This document shows positions 62,793 through 64,000 of a stretch of 64,000 bases of DNA, one piece after another. The position numbers and the translations under genes are program-made. Source of the stretch: Deltaproteobacteria bacterium (GTDB lineage Bacteria; Desulfobacterota; Syntrophia; Syntrophales; Smithellaceae). The notes under the pieces were generated by a model. The model ran no database searches. It was not told the DNA's origin and was given only the letters and a program-made list of their open reading frames with translations. The DNA lies in assembly GCA_022710585.1 (NCBI GenBank), contig JAKLGV010000012.1:1-64000 (forward strand). Reading direction: 5' to 3'. Position 1 is the stretch's first letter; each line of letters opens with the position of its first letter.

Positions 62793-62984
62793 TCAGGGTT
62801 TGTTTCTTTCTTTCAGCAGCCAGATTCCGAGTGTAGCCAGAACCACAGCGGCAACGGCACTGGGCCAGACCGGAACCTCTAATCCGGCGGCAACCACCTG
62901 GACTTTCAATAAGAAGCGGCATAACTGGGCGCAAGCCAGAAAAAGAAGGAAAATACCGACGACTAACGAAGCGGGTCGTTTCAT
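62793..62984 (-). CDS. Small two-helix membrane protein
   Basis: 63 residues. Two hydrophobic helices, LVVGIFLLFLACAQLCRFLL and WPSAVAAVVLATLGIWLL, with positive charges at both ends. No family is recognised. A full AGGAGGTGA ribosome-binding site seven bases before the ATG supports it as real. It is 38 bases upstream of the DUF4019 gene, so the two may be co-transcribed. Confidence 0.65.
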   Translation of the reverse strand: MKRPASLVVGIFLLFLACAQLCRFLLKVQVVAAGLEVPVWPSAVAAVVLATLGIWLLKERNKP

Positions 62985-63075
62985 AGCATCACCTCCTGCA
63001 AAATTAAATTATTTACTTCCGCGCACTTTGTCAATGTGAGAACGGCGTCTGATCCTATCATCCCTGTTGAGTGTT

Positions 63076-63531
63076 TTATGATGGCAACACTGCAATTTTG
63101 ACAACAACTTTATGAAGCTGCTCGGATGATATCAGGGGCATGTGCGCGTCTTCCGGAAAGAAAATCACAAAGGCGCCGGGTTGAGTCGCTACCCAGGCAT
63201 CCGGTTCGTCGGCAAAATATTGAATATCTTCATCCGGATCGTATGCGCCGGTTGGATTTTTGCACAAAGACTTGGGTTTCCATCCCATCGTATCGGTGCC
63301 CGATAGAACCAGTTGGATATCAATATATTTTTCATGCGTTTCCAGCAAAGCATCCTCTTTCTTACGACCGGGCTCCAAGGATAGCATCGCGTAAACACGT
63401 TCAACGTCTATTTCATATTTACCCACAGGCAATTCCTTCAGATCCGGGCGCAAGAGAAAATCCAAGGCCTTGGCAAATCCCTTGTGCAGGTTTAAATAAC
63501 GGTGGGCATTTTCGAGAATATCCAAAATCAT
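63076..63531 (-). CDS. YhcH/YjgK/YiaL family protein
   Basis: 151 residues, cupin-like beta fold. Landmarks are ETHEKYIDIQLVLSGTDTMG, with the conserved acidic and His residues of the metal site, then DIQYFADEPDA and FVIFFPEDAHMPLI. Family members are linked to sialic acid and cell-wall sugar metabolism (NanQ-like anomerase). It starts seven bases after ddl stops and shares its transcript. Confidence 0.9.
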   Translation of the reverse strand: MILDILENAHRYLNLHKGFAKALDFLLRPDLKELPVGKYEIDVERVYAMLSLEPGRKKEDALLETHEKYIDIQLVLSGTDTMGWKPKSLCKNPTGAYDPDEDIQYFADEPDAWVATQPGAFVIFFPEDAHMPLISSEQLHKVVVKIAVLPS

Positions 63532-63538
63532 TGCTTAA

Positions 63539-64000
63539 TCAGATCCCTTCCGTTTTTATTTCCAACTTCTTCTCATGCCGATCCAAGGCCAAGGCAATCA
63601 GCTTGTCCAGAAGGTCGCTGTAATTGAGGCCGGTGGCTTCCCAGAGTTTGGGATACATGCTGATGCTGGTGAAGCCGGGCAGCGTGTTGATTTCGTTAAG
63701 ATAGAATTTACCGGTTTTCCGATCCAGAAAGAAATCCACCCGCGCCATAGAGGTGCAGCCCAGCGCCATGTAGCCTTCGACGGCAAACTTTCTGATTTTC
63801 TCGGACTGGGCTTTACTGATTTCAGCGGGAATTTTCAGCGCCGCGCCGTTGGGATCAATATATTTGGCTTCATAGGAATAAAATTCATGATTGGGAATGA
63901 TTTCGCCCAGCACTGATCCGGCCGGTTTTTCATTCCCCAGAACAGCGCATTCGATTTCGCGGCAGTCAATCGCCTTCTCAATCATCACGCGCGTGTCAAA
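63539..64000 (-). CDS. ddl: D-alanine-D-alanine ligase, C-terminal part, cut by window end
   Basis: The last 153 residues of an ATP-grasp ligase; the gene starts beyond 64000. Visible are DCREIECAVLGNEKP, the omega-loop segment EFYSYEAKYID, GCTSMARVDFFLDRKTGKFY and the metal and phosphate site NEINTLPGFTSISMYPKLWE, which are diagnostic. It joins two D-Ala for peptidoglycan, and alr at 60362 makes the substrate. It is the first of two genes with YhcH. Confidence 0.95.
   Translation of the reverse strand, partial: FDTRVMIEKAIDCREIECAVLGNEKPAGSVLGEIIPNHEFYSYEAKYIDPNGAALKIPAEISKAQSEKIRKFAVEGYMALGCTSMARVDFFLDRKTGKFYLNEINTLPGFTSISMYPKLWEATGLNYSDLLDKLIALALDRHEKKLEIKTEGI

Overview
The window looks like a chromosomal stretch from a strictly anaerobic bacterium of the Desulfobacterota, most like the Syntrophus/Smithella (Syntrophia) group. 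This is inferred from gene content: several acyl-CoA ligases, CoA-transferase/GNAT fusions, a HesB-like selenoprotein read through an in-frame UGA, a GGGtGRT/Fe-S scaffold pair, a desulforedoxin-like protein, DUF4845, YhcH and TMTC-like TPR proteins. Base composition is moderate with AT-rich gaps. No phage, transposase, CRISPR array or rRNA was found. There is one tRNA.

Layout. 1-7.3 kb: a truncated enoyl-CoA hydratase, RsgA, a STAS/SpoIIAA-like protein, a PAS-LuxR regulator, a two-gene ABC exporter and an unrecognised 751-residue protein. 7.5-14 kb: an acyl-CoA ligase converging on a five-gene lipid or polyketide-like operon (FAD oxidoreductase, ACP, ketosynthase, PlsC-type acyltransferase, nitroreductase). 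14-18.3 kb: two PilT-type ATPases, a receiver-like protein, a TPR protein and the UGA-containing HesB-like gene. 18.4-24 kb: AI-2E-type permease, 3-methyladenine glycosylase, a GC-rich methyltransferase, an Fe-S scaffold with a GGGtGRT protein, and a macro-domain protein. 24-32.6 kb: TMTC-like TPR membrane protein, asd-ribF operon, tRNA-Leu(CAG), a polytopic membrane protein, and a Cache lipoprotein with a uracil/xanthine permease. 32.8-38.6 kb: a GT2/GNAT/aminotransferase operon that looks like a 4-amino-4,6-dideoxysugar pathway, then a 903-residue Sel1-repeat protein.

38.6-39.0 kb holds no gene but does hold a sigma70-type promoter, about 350 nt of strongly structured sequence and a strong terminator. 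I read it as an unidentified structured non-coding RNA. 39-50 kb: DUF4845 protein, thioesterase, a zinc-ribbon membrane protein with a transglutaminase-like domain, two paralogous CoA-transferase-GNAT fusions around an outer-membrane protein and an acyl-CoA ligase, a CrtC/AttH-like lipoprotein and a methyltransferase. 50-54 kb: DUF2207/LemA pair and a secreted His/Gly/Pro-rich protein. 54-64 kb: a divergent GAPDH behind an elaborate leader, a 1405-residue PPDK-like protein, a desulforedoxin-lysine tail protein, an alanine racemase with a 270-residue extension, DUF4019 and small membrane proteins, YhcH and the end of D-Ala-D-Ala ligase.

Themes: acyl-CoA activation and transfer (7.5, 41-48 kb), lipid or secondary-metabolite synthesis (9.5-14 kb), envelope and cell-wall building (32.8-35.7, 60.4-64 kb) and Fe-S/selenium biology (18 and 21.5 kb). 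The most rewarding places for a second look are the structured RNA at 38.66-39.01 kb, the selenoprotein at 17.98-18.29 kb, the GAPDH leader and the unusual domain fusions.
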